64,000 nt of DNA from Rhodopseudomonas boonkerdii (GTDB lineage Bacteria > Pseudomonadota > Alphaproteobacteria > Rhizobiales > Xanthobacteraceae), in contig NZ_CP036537.1 of the NCBI RefSeq assembly GCF_021184025.1, positions 3,906,001-3,970,000 of the forward strand, in the 5' to 3' direction. This document shows, in pieces, positions 40,496 through 48,780 of this stretch. Position 1 is the stretch's first letter, and every line of letters begins with the position of its first letter. The notes under the pieces were generated by a model that worked only from the letters and a program-made list of their open reading frames with translations, was not told where the DNA came from and made no database searches. Position numbers and translations under genes: made by a program.

Positions 40496-41245
40496 ATGAC
40501 CTCGCGCTTCATCGACCGTGCGGCCACGCCGCTGATCTATCTCGGATTGCTGGTCGGCTGGGAGCTGATCTGCGACACCATGAAGATCCCGACATGGATT
40601 TTGCCGGCGCCATCCGAGATCTATGCGTCCGCCGTGAAATGGGCGCCGGAGCTGGCTTCTAACACGATCGTGACCCTGCGCGAGACCGTGCTCGGCTTCG
40701 TCTTCGCCATCCTGCTCTCGCTGCCGCTGGCGATCATCATCAGCCTCAATCCGCTGGCGCGCAAGATCATCTATCCGATCCTGCTCGGCCTGCAGTCGGT
40801 GCCGAAGGTCGCCGTGGCGCCGCTGATCATCCTGTGGTTCGGCCTCGCCGAATGGCCGAAGATCATCGTGGTGGTGCTGGTGTGCTTCTTCCCGATCCTG
40901 GTCAACATGGTGGCCGGCTTCGAAGCTGCACCGAAGACGATGCTCGACCTGATGCGCTCCCTCGGCGCCGGGCCGCATGTGGTGTTCCGGCGGCTGCGGC
41001 TGCCGGTGGCGCTGCCGCATTTCTTCACGGGCTGCAAGGTGGCGGTGACCTTTGCCGTCATCGGCGCGGTCATCAGCGAATTCGTCGCGGCGCAGGACGG
41101 GCTCGGCTATCTCATCCTCACCTCCACCGCGCAGTCACAGACGCCACTCGCATTCGCGGCCATCGCATTGCTCACCGTGCTGAGTATTGCGCTCTTTCAC
41201 GGCATCGAGTTTATCGAACGCCGTGTGATCGACTGGACGCCGTAA
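40496..41245 (+). CDS. ABC transporter permease (SsuC/TauC type)
   Basis: A 249-residue permease with about six membrane helices. It carries the cytoplasmic EAA-like loop PKTMLDLMRSLGAGPHVVFR that contacts the ATPase. Third gene of the importer operon, one base after the ATPase stop. Confidence 0.93.
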   Translation: MTSRFIDRAATPLIYLGLLVGWELICDTMKIPTWILPAPSEIYASAVKWAPELASNTIVTLRETVLGFVFAILLSLPLAIIISLNPLARKIIYPILLGLQSVPKVAVAPLIILWFGLAEWPKIIVVVLVCFFPILVNMVAGFEAAPKTMLDLMRSLGAGPHVVFRRLRLPVALPHFFTGCKVAVTFAVIGAVISEFVAAQDGLGYLILTSTAQSQTPLAFAAIALLTVLSIALFHGIEFIERRVIDWTP

Positions 41246-41249
41246 CGCC

Positions 41250-41849
41250 ATGACTGACGCAACATCAGGATCGAAACCGCCCTCGCGCCGCCCGACGCGC
41301 GCGCGGGCCGCCATGCGCGAGCAGGTCGACGCGATCTTTGCGCAGTGGCAGGCGGAACGACCGGATATCGATCCCAGTCCGGTACACATCTTCGGCCTGA
41401 TCGGCCGGATCCAGATGCAATGTACCGCCCTGATCGACGAAGCGCTGGCGCCGTTCGCCCTGACCCGCGGCACCTATGACGTGCTCACCGCGCTGCGCCG
41501 CGCCGGCGTGCCCTACAGCCTGTCGCCGAAGCAGATCGCACAATCGCTGCTGCTCTCGGGCGCCGGGCTGACCAGCCGCCTCAACAAACTCGAAGCACAG
41601 AACTACCTGGCCCGGTTGCCGGAGCCGAACGATCGTCGCACGCTGCGTGTTCAGCTCACGTCCGCCGGCGAAGCCGTCATCAACGAAGCAATCCCGCGCG
41701 TGTTCGACGTGCAGCGCGAACTGCTGCGGCCGCTCGGGCCGGATGGCGAACAGCGGCTTGTCCGCGAGCTGGCCCGATTTGCCGATGAGATCGACGGCCG
41801 GCAGGGCACGAAGACCGGCGCCATCGATCCGGCCGGAAGCGATCTTTAG
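41250..41849 (+). CDS. MarR family transcriptional regulator
   Basis: A 199-residue MarR protein with a winged helix core (SPKQIAQSLLLSGAGLTSRL, then NKLEAQNYLARLPEPNDRRT) and an Arg-rich N-terminal extension (SRRPTRARAAMREQ). It starts four bases after the permease gene, so it is in the same operon. It probably controls the transporter and the divergent monooxygenase/deacetylase genes in response to their substrate, as NicR does for nicotinate genes in pseudomonads. Confidence 0.9.
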   Translation: MTDATSGSKPPSRRPTRARAAMREQVDAIFAQWQAERPDIDPSPVHIFGLIGRIQMQCTALIDEALAPFALTRGTYDVLTALRRAGVPYSLSPKQIAQSLLLSGAGLTSRLNKLEAQNYLARLPEPNDRRTLRVQLTSAGEAVINEAIPRVFDVQRELLRPLGPDGEQRLVRELARFADEIDGRQGTKTGAIDPAGSDL

Positions 41850-42091
41850 ATTTTTCCTATTTCTTTCCGCTCGGCAACACCTCGCATTCCTATGCCGGCA
41901 GCGCCAAATAATCGGCCGGATGCAGCGGAGCCTTGCGCGGCCGCGCGGCGGCCATAGGTCGATGACGGCAGCCGCCAAAGTATAAAAATCTCATAAGGAT
42001 ACGCAGCATCGACGATTCACTCATAGGCGAACGGAACGAGACGCAAAGGGTTGTCAGCCGGAGTTTCGCCGCAGCGACGTGGAGAACGAAG

Positions 42092-42922
42092 ATGGCCCAT
42101 GCAGAACTTATCGGGACCCGCAAGATCGAACCGGCATTCGGATCGGCGACATCCGCGATCATGCAATATGGCGCCGCTTTCATCCTGATCGTGTTCGCCT
42201 CCTCCATCGCGGTCGGCGTCGACAGCCGGATTGCCATTCCGAACGTGTCGCTGGTGTATGTGGTCCCCGTCGTCATCGCCGGCGCCGCCTTCGGCGTCGG
42301 GCCGTCGCTCTTTGCGGCCGTGCTCGGCGCGCTGTCCTACAACTTCTTTCTCACCGAACCGCGCTACACGCTGTCCGTGGACGACCCCGCCAACATCTGG
42401 GCCATCGTCCTGCTCTTTCTCGTCGGGCTGATCGTCAGCGGCGTGGCCTTTGTTTCCAGCCGCAAGGCGAGCGAAGCCGCCGAATTGCAGCGGCATGCGG
42501 AAATCCTGCAAGGCTTGAGCAGCGACATCGCCGCGGCCGACAGTCTCAAAGCAATGACGTCACGTGCGGCCGGCGCGCTCGCCGCTTTGTTCGGAGCGCC
42601 GGTCGCCATCATGATGGTGCGGGACGGAGGTCTCGATCTCGTCGAACAAACCGGCGCGCTCGACATCGGGAGAGCCGAATACGACGCGGCGACTGCCGCG
42701 CTCGCGGCGCACGGCGCGGTTCGCGGCGGCGTCTACCCCGATGACCAGTCGCGCCTCGACTTCTGGCCGGTCCGCGTGGCCGACCGATCGGTTGCCGTCA
42801 TCGGCATCGCCTTGCCGAGCGACGAGCGCCCGCCATTGCCGGATCAGTCGGTGGATGTCGTGCGAAATCTGCTGGCGCTGGCGATCGACAGGATTGGCAT
42901 GAGGACGGATCAACAAAGCTGA
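42092..42922 (+). CDS. KdpD-like DUF4118 + GAF protein without kinase domain
   Basis: A 276-residue protein. The DUF4118 membrane region has four helices (e.g. YVVPVVIAGAAFGVGPSLFA and LGALSYNFFLTEPRYTLSVD). A GAF-like domain follows (from about residue 140, ILQGLSSDIAAADSLKAMTS). In KdpD these parts precede a histidine kinase; here the frame stops after the GAF domain and no kinase remnant follows. No Usp-type N-terminal part of KdpD is present, and no kdp genes or response regulator are near. It may be a stand-alone sensor or an evolved fragment. Confidence 0.85.
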   Translation: MAHAELIGTRKIEPAFGSATSAIMQYGAAFILIVFASSIAVGVDSRIAIPNVSLVYVVPVVIAGAAFGVGPSLFAAVLGALSYNFFLTEPRYTLSVDDPANIWAIVLLFLVGLIVSGVAFVSSRKASEAAELQRHAEILQGLSSDIAAADSLKAMTSRAAGALAALFGAPVAIMMVRDGGLDLVEQTGALDIGRAEYDAATAALAAHGAVRGGVYPDDQSRLDFWPVRVADRSVAVIGIALPSDERPPLPDQSVDVVRNLLALAIDRIGMRTDQQS

Positions 42923-42951
42923 TCCGCACTCACGCTGTGTGTCACACGAGT

Positions 42952-42991
42952 TCGGCCGGCGGGTACGGCTTCGCCTAACCCGCCTTACGTT
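42952..42991. repeat. half copy of a GGCGGAT-type repeat
   Basis: GTTCGGCCGGCGGGTACGGC followed by TTCGCCTAACCCGCCTTACG. CGGGT/ACCCG arms make a hairpin between the convergent DUF4118 gene and aldolase gene, which could serve as a bidirectional terminator. Confidence 0.65.
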
Positions 42992-42996
42992 CGGAC

Positions 42997-43773
42997 TTAC
43001 GCCTTGCCGCCGGAGTTCTTGCGGGTCTCGGCGACCCAATTCTTGGCGCCCGTCGCCAGGATGCCGCTGTCGTTGAGCAGCGTCACCAGCTTGAAGCCCA
43101 TGGCGATGTTCTTCGCCGCACCAACCGGGCCCGAGCAATGAATGCCGGGATAGATGCCGCGCTTGTCGCATTCCTTGAGCAGCTTGTCGTAGATCTTCAG
43201 GATCTCTGGCTCCTCGCGGTCGAGCTTCGGCACGAGGCCGTAGGAATAGCCGAGGTCGCTCGGTCCGACATAAACGCCGGCAATGCCTTCGACATCAAGA
43301 ATGGCTTCCATGTTATCGATGGCGGTGCGCGTTTCCAGCATCGGAATGCACAGCGTCTCGTCATTGGCGGTTTCCTGATAGGTGCCGCCTGCGCCATACA
43401 TGCCGGCGCGGATCGGGCCGTTCGAGCGCGTGCCGCGCGGCGGATACTTGCAGTACTGGACGAAGTTCTCGGCTTCTTCCTTGGTGTTGACCATCGGGCA
43501 GATCACGCCATAGGCGCCGCCGTCGAGCACCTTGCCGATGATGCCGGGCTCGTTCCACGGCACGCGAACCATCGGCGTGACCGGGTGGCCGTTCATGGCC
43601 TGGAAGCAGGTGACCATGGACTGATAGTCCTGCACGCCGTGCTGGATATCGACGGTGACGCTGTCGAAGCCGCATTGCGCCATCACCTCGGCGGAAAACC
43701 CCGACGGGATCGCCAGCCAGGCATTGACGACAGCCTTGCCCGACTTCCAAATTTCCTTGACTCGATTTGCCAT
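42997..43773 (-). CDS. HpcH/HpaI family aldolase
   Basis: A 258-residue class II pyruvate aldolase. The key residues line up with E. coli HpaI: H45 (VDIQHGVQDY), R70 (MVRVPW), E147 (PMLETRTAID) and D173 (GPSDLGYSYG). HpaI cleaves 4-hydroxy-2-oxo-heptane-1,7-dioate to pyruvate and succinate semialdehyde, the last step of homoprotocatechuate breakdown, whose other genes lie 7-13 kb away. Related members act on deoxy-glucarate or other hydroxy-oxo acids, so the match to the hpa route is an inference. Confidence 0.9.
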   Translation of the reverse strand: MANRVKEIWKSGKAVVNAWLAIPSGFSAEVMAQCGFDSVTVDIQHGVQDYQSMVTCFQAMNGHPVTPMVRVPWNEPGIIGKVLDGGAYGVICPMVNTKEEAENFVQYCKYPPRGTRSNGPIRAGMYGAGGTYQETANDETLCIPMLETRTAIDNMEAILDVEGIAGVYVGPSDLGYSYGLVPKLDREEPEILKIYDKLLKECDKRGIYPGIHCSGPVGAAKNIAMGFKLVTLLNDSGILATGAKNWVAETRKNSGGKA

Positions 43774-43807
43774 TGTTCGTTTCCTTCTATCTTCGCTCGA
43801 AATGATG

Positions 43808-43922
43808 CGTCACTGCGAGGTCATACAAAGTTGGCTTGCCAACTTTGTACTGTGCGTAGCGACGAAGCAATCCAGTCCATGTTTCTGGCCTGCTGGATTG
43901 CTTCGCTGCGCTCGCAATGACG
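43808..43922. repeat. CACTGCGAGG...CTCGCAATGACG palindromic element
   Basis: The outer ends GCGTCACTGCGAGG and CTCGCAATGACGG are imperfect inverted copies. Inside are ACAAAGTTGGC-TT-GCCAACTTTGT (43825-43848, 11-bp perfect arms) and GAAGCAATCCAG/CTGGATTGCTTC. A common intergenic palindrome type; here it separates the aldolase and dehydrogenase genes. Confidence 0.8.
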
Positions 43923-43927
43923 GAGTG

Positions 43928-45010
43928 TTAGCTGGTCGCGTGCTTCACCGCTTCTTCGCTGACGCCGACGTCGCGTGCGGTCTGCACGATGGCCGCCCAG
44001 GTCTCGTCGGGCAGCGGCACGCCGTTGGCGGTGCGCTCGGCCCGCGTCCTGGCTTCGTTATCACCAGGGATCATCACAGCATCGACACCTGCGGCCGGCT
44101 TCGCGCTCTTGAAGAAGTCCACATAGCGGGCGACCTCGCCGTCGAAGAAATTGGCGGGGTCGATCTTCTTCGGATCGATATAGATCGAGAACATACCGTT
44201 GGCGAACGGACGGTCGTATTTGGTGGCGCCGTTGCCGGTCAGCGCGCCGCCAAGCAATTCGCAGATCAACGCCAGTCCCGATCCCTTGTGATCGCCGAAA
44301 GCGCGGATAGCGCCCTGCCCCTTGGAGTGATCGCGGGTGCCGTCGACATTCGGCCCGTAAAGCAGGAACGGATCCTCACTGAGATCGCCATTCGGCGCGA
44401 TCAACGCGCCCTTGGGCAGCTTCTTGCCGCCGCGCGACGCAACCAGCACCTTGCCTTCGGCCACCACCGAGGTCGCGAAATCCAGCACCACCGGCTGCTG
44501 GCCGGGACGCGGAATGCCAACGCAATAAGGCGCCGTGGAGAGACGACGTTCGACGCCGCCATAGGGCGCGACCAGCACCGAGCCTGCAGCCGTGACAAAA
44601 TGGATAGAGACGAGACCTTCTGCCGCAGCCATTTCGGCCCAGTCGCCGATACGGCCGATGTGACCGGAATTCTTGGTGGCGATGGCCGAAAGGCCCGCGG
44701 CCTTGCACTTGTCGATGCCGAGCTTCACCGCCTGCGGACCGACGGTCTGGCCATAGCCGAAGCGGCCATCGACGACGGCGAGCGAGGGCGTATCGACCGG
44801 AATCTCGATGGTCTGGTTGGGGACAATCATCCCGTTATTGCGCCAGCGGATATAGACGGGCACGCGGATGACGCCGTGGCTGTCATGGCCGGTGAGATTC
44901 GCCGTCGTGAGATAGGTGGCGATGCGCCGGGCTTCCTCCTTGGAGGACGAGGCACGCTCGAAAACTTCGGCGACGAAGGCGATCAGTTTATCGACTTGAA
45001 CTGTAACCAT
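43928..45010 (-). CDS. Ldh family (malate/L-lactate/ureidoglycolate-type) dehydrogenase
   Basis: A 360-residue NAD(P)-dependent oxidoreductase of the Ldh2/MDH2 fold, unrelated to classical LDH. Motifs: TGHDSHGVIRVPVYIRWRNN near the start with the catalytic His, KNSGHIGRIGDWAEMAAAEG, and FGDHKGSGLALICELLGGAL near the C-terminus. It reduces or oxidises a 2-oxo/2-hydroxy acid. It lies between an aldolase and a branched-chain-type ABC transporter in the same direction, so it may act on a related hydroxy acid, but the substrate cannot be read. Confidence 0.9.
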   Translation of the reverse strand: MVTVQVDKLIAFVAEVFERASSSKEEARRIATYLTTANLTGHDSHGVIRVPVYIRWRNNGMIVPNQTIEIPVDTPSLAVVDGRFGYGQTVGPQAVKLGIDKCKAAGLSAIATKNSGHIGRIGDWAEMAAAEGLVSIHFVTAAGSVLVAPYGGVERRLSTAPYCVGIPRPGQQPVVLDFATSVVAEGKVLVASRGGKKLPKGALIAPNGDLSEDPFLLYGPNVDGTRDHSKGQGAIRAFGDHKGSGLALICELLGGALTGNGATKYDRPFANGMFSIYIDPKKIDPANFFDGEVARYVDFFKSAKPAAGVDAVMIPGDNEARTRAERTANGVPLPDETWAAIVQTARDVGVSEEAVKHATS

Positions 45011-45217
45011 GGCGGGACATTCGTCCTTGTTGTTGCGATCGATGTCACTCTAGCCGTGTCCCGGGCGCGATGCAGCACAAAGTGCTGTTTCGCAGAACCG
45101 GGACCGTATCAAGCGACGGCGTCTGTGGCGGTCCCGGCTCTGCGAAGCAGCATGCCTGCGAAGCTCCGCTTCGCCGGGATGCCGCATCGCGTCCGGGACA
45201 AGTATCAAGCATTGTCC

Positions 45218-45961
45218 TCAATGCGCAGGCAAGCCCGCAGCGGGTCTGCCGTGGCCACCGAGATAGGCGGCTGCAATGGCCTCGTTGGCCCAGAGATCCT
45301 CCGGTTTGCCGTCGAGCACGATACGGCCGGTTTCCAGCACGTAGCCATGATCGGCGACAGAAAGTCCCATGCGCGCATTTTGCTCCACAAGCAAGACCGT
45401 CGTGGACTGGCGGATCTCGGTGATGATGCGGAACACCGCCTGCACGATGACCGGCGCAAGGCCGAGCGACGGCTCATCGAGCAGCAACAGCCGCGGCCGA
45501 GCCATCAATCCGCGCGCAACCGCCACCATCTGCAACTGGCCGCCAGACAGCGTCCAGCCGAGCGCGTCGGAGAATTTGCGAATGTCCGGAAAGAGATCGA
45601 ACATCGCATCCGCCTCGCGCGACAGCTCGGCCTTGCCGACCTTCCGGTTGGAGGCGCCGAGCATGATGTTCTCTTTCACCGTGAGGCCGGGGAAGACACG
45701 CCTGCCCTCCGGCACATGGGAGATGCCCATGCGCACGATGGCTTCCGGGCCGAGGCCGGCGATCGACTTGCCATCGAAAAGGATGTCACCGGAGGCCGGC
45801 TTGGCGAGGCCGGAAATGGCGCGCAGCGTGGTGGACTTGCCGGCACCGTTGGCACCCAGCAGCGTCACCACCTGCCCTTCCTCGACCTTGAAGCTGATGC
45901 CCTGCAGCGCGACGATTTCGCCGTAGCGGACGTGGAGGTCCTTGATTTCGAGCAGCGCCAT
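45218..45961 (-). CDS. livF: LivF-type ABC transporter ATP-binding protein
   Basis: A 247-residue ATPase. Walker A is GANGAGKST, the signature is LSGGQLQMVAVARGL, Walker B is LLLLDEPSLGL. The pattern PEGRRVFPGLTVKENIMLGA is typical of LivF. Last gene of the livJ-livH-livMG-livF operon; its ATG overlaps the livMG stop by one base. The set imports branched-chain amino acids or, in Rhizobiales, often aromatic acids. Confidence 0.94.
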   Translation of the reverse strand: MALLEIKDLHVRYGEIVALQGISFKVEEGQVVTLLGANGAGKSTTLRAISGLAKPASGDILFDGKSIAGLGPEAIVRMGISHVPEGRRVFPGLTVKENIMLGASNRKVGKAELSREADAMFDLFPDIRKFSDALGWTLSGGQLQMVAVARGLMARPRLLLLDEPSLGLAPVIVQAVFRIITEIRQSTTVLLVEQNARMGLSVADHGYVLETGRIVLDGKPEDLWANEAIAAAYLGGHGRPAAGLPAH

Positions 45962-47739
45962 TACGCAGTTCCCAGATAGGCGGAGACAACGTCGGGGTGG
46001 CGCAGCACGGCCATGGACTCGCCATCCGCGATGCGACGTCCGAAATTGAGCACAGTAATGTGCTGGGCGGCTTCCGACACCAGCGTCATGTCGTGATCGA
46101 TGATCAGAATCGTGAGCCCTTGCGCGGCGATGCGCTTGAGCAGTTCGTGCAGTTCAAGCTTCTCCGACGAATTCAGACCGGCAGCGGGTTCGTCGAGCAA
46201 CAGCAGAGTCGGATTGCCGGCGAGCGCACGGGCGATCTCGATCAGACGCTGATGGCCGTAGGAGAAACTGGAAATCAACTCATTGGCGCGGCTGCCGAGG
46301 CCGACGAAGGTCAGCGCCGCGAGCGCGCGTTCGGCAAGAGCCGCATGATCGCCCTTGCCGACCAACGTGTTGCCCGGCCTCTCGGCACCGATGATGACGT
46401 TCTCCAACGCCGTCATGGAACGGAACAGACGAATGTTCTGGAAAGTGCGGCCGAGGCCGGCAGCGGCACGGACATGCGGCGGCATGGCCGTGACATCGGT
46501 GCCGTCGAGCACGACCTTGCCCGCGGTCGCCTCGTAGAGACCCGAGAGCACATTGAGGGTCGTCGTCTTGCCCGAGCCGTTAGGCCCGATCAACGCATGG
46601 ACGCCGCCGCGATGCACGGCGATATCCACTTCGTCGACGGCCTTGAGGCCACCGAAATGCTTGGACAAGCCGGTGACCCGCAGCACCATGTCGTCGCCGA
46701 TGGCCGCAGGCTTGAGAACCAGCGGCGCGGTGGACGGCGCCACCGTCTTCGGCGGACGCAGGCGATCATAGGCCGCAGCGACAAAACCCCAGATGCCATC
46801 GGGCATGAAACGGATGATCAGGATCACCGACAGGCCGTAGATGGCGAGGTAGAGGCCCGGCACGCTCTTCAGGAAGCGCAGCCATTCCGGGATCAAGATG
46901 AGGAGACCCGTGCCGATGGCCGAACCGATCGGCGACGCCACGCCGCCGAGCAGCGACATCGTGAGGAACACAATGGATTCCGCGAAGGAAAACTGATCCG
47001 GCGAAATGTAGGCGAAACCGCCCGCGAACAGGCCGCCGCCGAGACCACCGAGCAACGCACAGATGGCGAAGGCGTAGATCTTGGTACGGAAGACATCGAT
47101 GCCGTTGACGCCTGCTGCCAGCTCATTGTCACGCACGGCCCGCATGGCGCGGCCGAGCCGCGTATCGGGCAGATGCCAGACGAGATAACCGACGATGGCG
47201 AGCACCGCGACGCAGAAAGCGAGATAGGCCTGCGACGACAGAAAGATCGATGGGCGCCCGATCTTCGATACGCCGTCGGGCCCCTTGGTGAGCCAGATGG
47301 CGTTGATCATGATCAGCGTGACGATCTGCTGGAACGAGATGGTCACCATGGCAAGGTAATGCCCGCCGAGCCGCAGCGTGGACAGACCAAGGAGAGCGCC
47401 GGCGGCCAGCGCCATGGCGCAGCCACCGAGCAGACAGATCCAGTAATTGAGCTGAAAATCGGTTGTGCCGAGACCGACGGCATAGGCGCCAAAGCCGAAG
47501 AAGGCCGCCTGCGCCAGATTGATCTGCCCGCACAGCCCGAGCACGACCGACAGGCCGAACACGGCGATGGCGAAAGTGGTGGCCTGCATCAGGATATTGA
47601 GGATGTAGCCATCGAACCGCATCGATGCCGCGAGGAAGACGACGATCGCCGCACCGATGAAATAGGGCGCGTGGCGGATCAGCACCGGTTTCGGGCGCGC
47701 GATGTCGGCGACCGACTGGATGTTTTCGGTGGTGCTCAT
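45961..47739 (-). CDS. fused LivM permease - LivG ATPase
   Basis: A 592-residue fusion. Residues 1-330 are a LivM-type permease with about nine helices (GLSVVLGLCGQINLAQAAFF) and RLGRAMRAVRDNELAAGVNG. After a Pro-rich linker (RLRPPKTVAPSTAPLVLKPA) a complete LivG ATPase follows: Walker A GPNGSGKTT, FQNIRLFRSMTALENVIIGA, signature FSYGHQRLIEIARAL, Walker B LLLLDEPAAGLN. Fusion ties one permease to one ATPase. It overlaps livH by four bases. Confidence 0.94.
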   Translation of the reverse strand: MSTTENIQSVADIARPKPVLIRHAPYFIGAAIVVFLAASMRFDGYILNILMQATTFAIAVFGLSVVLGLCGQINLAQAAFFGFGAYAVGLGTTDFQLNYWICLLGGCAMALAAGALLGLSTLRLGGHYLAMVTISFQQIVTLIMINAIWLTKGPDGVSKIGRPSIFLSSQAYLAFCVAVLAIVGYLVWHLPDTRLGRAMRAVRDNELAAGVNGIDVFRTKIYAFAICALLGGLGGGLFAGGFAYISPDQFSFAESIVFLTMSLLGGVASPIGSAIGTGLLILIPEWLRFLKSVPGLYLAIYGLSVILIIRFMPDGIWGFVAAAYDRLRPPKTVAPSTAPLVLKPAAIGDDMVLRVTGLSKHFGGLKAVDEVDIAVHRGGVHALIGPNGSGKTTTLNVLSGLYEATAGKVVLDGTDVTAMPPHVRAAAGLGRTFQNIRLFRSMTALENVIIGAERPGNTLVGKGDHAALAERALAALTFVGLGSRANELISSFSYGHQRLIEIARALAGNPTLLLLDEPAAGLNSSEKLELHELLKRIAAQGLTILIIDHDMTLVSEAAQHITVLNFGRRIADGESMAVLRHPDVVSAYLGTA

Positions 47740-48611
47740 GCTTTCTCCGCGACACGCTCGCCGAAGATGCCCTGCGGACGAAAGATCAGGAACAGCACCA
47801 GCACCAGGAAGGCGAAGCCATCCTTGTAGGGAACGGAGATATAGGCGGCGCCGAAGGTCTCGATGATCCCCAGCGCAATGCCGCCGATGATGGCGCCGGC
47901 GACGTCACCGAAGCCACCGATGATGGTGGCGGCAAAGGCCTTCAGCGCGATGGTGGCGCCCATCTGGATCGAGACGAACAGAATCGGCGCCACCAGAATG
48001 CCGGCAAGGCCGCCGAGCACCGCCGAATAGATGAAGGTGATCATGATCATGGTGGACACGGAGATACCGAGCAACGAGGCCATCTCCTTGTCCTGCGAGG
48101 TCGCCTGCAGCTTCTTGCCGATCATAGTGTGTTCGAAGAACCACCAGTTGAATACGACCAGCGCCAGCGTGACGGCGATGATGAGCAGATACTGGTTGTC
48201 GAGGTAGACCGGACCGAGCTGGATACCCGGCGTGTCGAACCATCCCTGCAGCACCTGCGGCTGCGGGCCATACAGCGCGAGCACGCCGTTGGCCATCAGA
48301 ATGGAGGCGCCGATGGTGGCGATGATGACCGGCAAATAGGTGCGATGACGCAGCGGATAATAGACGCCGAGATTGAAGACGACGCCGAGGATCGCCATGC
48401 CGGCCAGCGCGATGATGAAGGACAGCCAGTAAGGCAGCGACAGATCGACTGCGCAGACCACCATCAGATAGGCGGCGACCATGGAGAATTCGCCCTGCGC
48501 GAAATTCACGACATTGGTGGCACGAAAGATCAGCACGAAGCCGAGCGCAACCAGCGCGTAGACGGCGCCAATGCCGATGCCGGTGAAGAGAAGTTGAAGG
48601 ACGAGATCCAT
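47736..48611 (-). CDS. livH: LivH-type branched-chain ABC transporter permease
   Basis: About 291 residues from ATG 48611, starting MDLVLQLLFTGIGIGAVYAL, the usual LivH N-terminus. ATNVVNFAQGEFSMVAAYLM is the family signature in the first helices. Eight or so membrane helices. An in-frame ATG at 48683 would add 24 residues encoded by a repeat and is unlikely to be used. It forms the channel with LivMG. Confidence 0.93.
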   Translation of the reverse strand: MDLVLQLLFTGIGIGAVYALVALGFVLIFRATNVVNFAQGEFSMVAAYLMVVCAVDLSLPYWLSFIIALAGMAILGVVFNLGVYYPLRHRTYLPVIIATIGASILMANGVLALYGPQPQVLQGWFDTPGIQLGPVYLDNQYLLIIAVTLALVVFNWWFFEHTMIGKKLQATSQDKEMASLLGISVSTMIMITFIYSAVLGGLAGILVAPILFVSIQMGATIALKAFAATIIGGFGDVAGAIIGGIALGIIETFGAAYISVPYKDGFAFLVLVLFLIFRPQGIFGERVAEKA

Positions 48612-48636
48612 TCGCGGGTGCTCGGTTGTTTTCCTG

Positions 48637-48753
48637 TCATTCCGGGGCACGCGCGTTCGCGCGTGAACCCGGAATCTCGACATGGCGTGTGTGGCAACAG
48701 GCGCTGAACATTGCGAGTCCCCGGTTCACGCGCGAACGCGCGTGCCCCGGGAT
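48637..48753. repeat. paired inverted CCGGGGCACGCGCG elements between livJ and livH
   Basis: CCGGGGCACGCGCGTTCGCG followed by CGTGAACCCGG (starting about 48643) is repeated in inverted form at about 48720-48750 as CCGGTTCACGCGCGAACGCG followed by CGTGCCCCGG. Each copy also contains its own CACGCGCG/CGCGCGTG palindrome. The arms are about 30 bases with a spacer near 45 bases. Confidence 0.8.
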
Positions 48754-48762
48754 CGACGATTA

Positions 48763-48780
48763 AGGCCGCTTGCGCGGCCT
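48763..48780 (-). terminator. hairpin at the livJ stop codon
   Basis: AGGCCGC TTGC GCGGCCT, a perfect 7-bp stem, ends at the livJ stop. There is no T-run, so it more likely attenuates or stabilises the message between the abundant binding protein and the permease genes than ends transcription fully. Confidence 0.5.

Noticed and set aside
45997..47829. Plus-strand open frame of about 610 codons opposite the LivM-LivG fusion
   Set aside because: No domain, biased composition, and the opposite strand holds a complete transporter protein.
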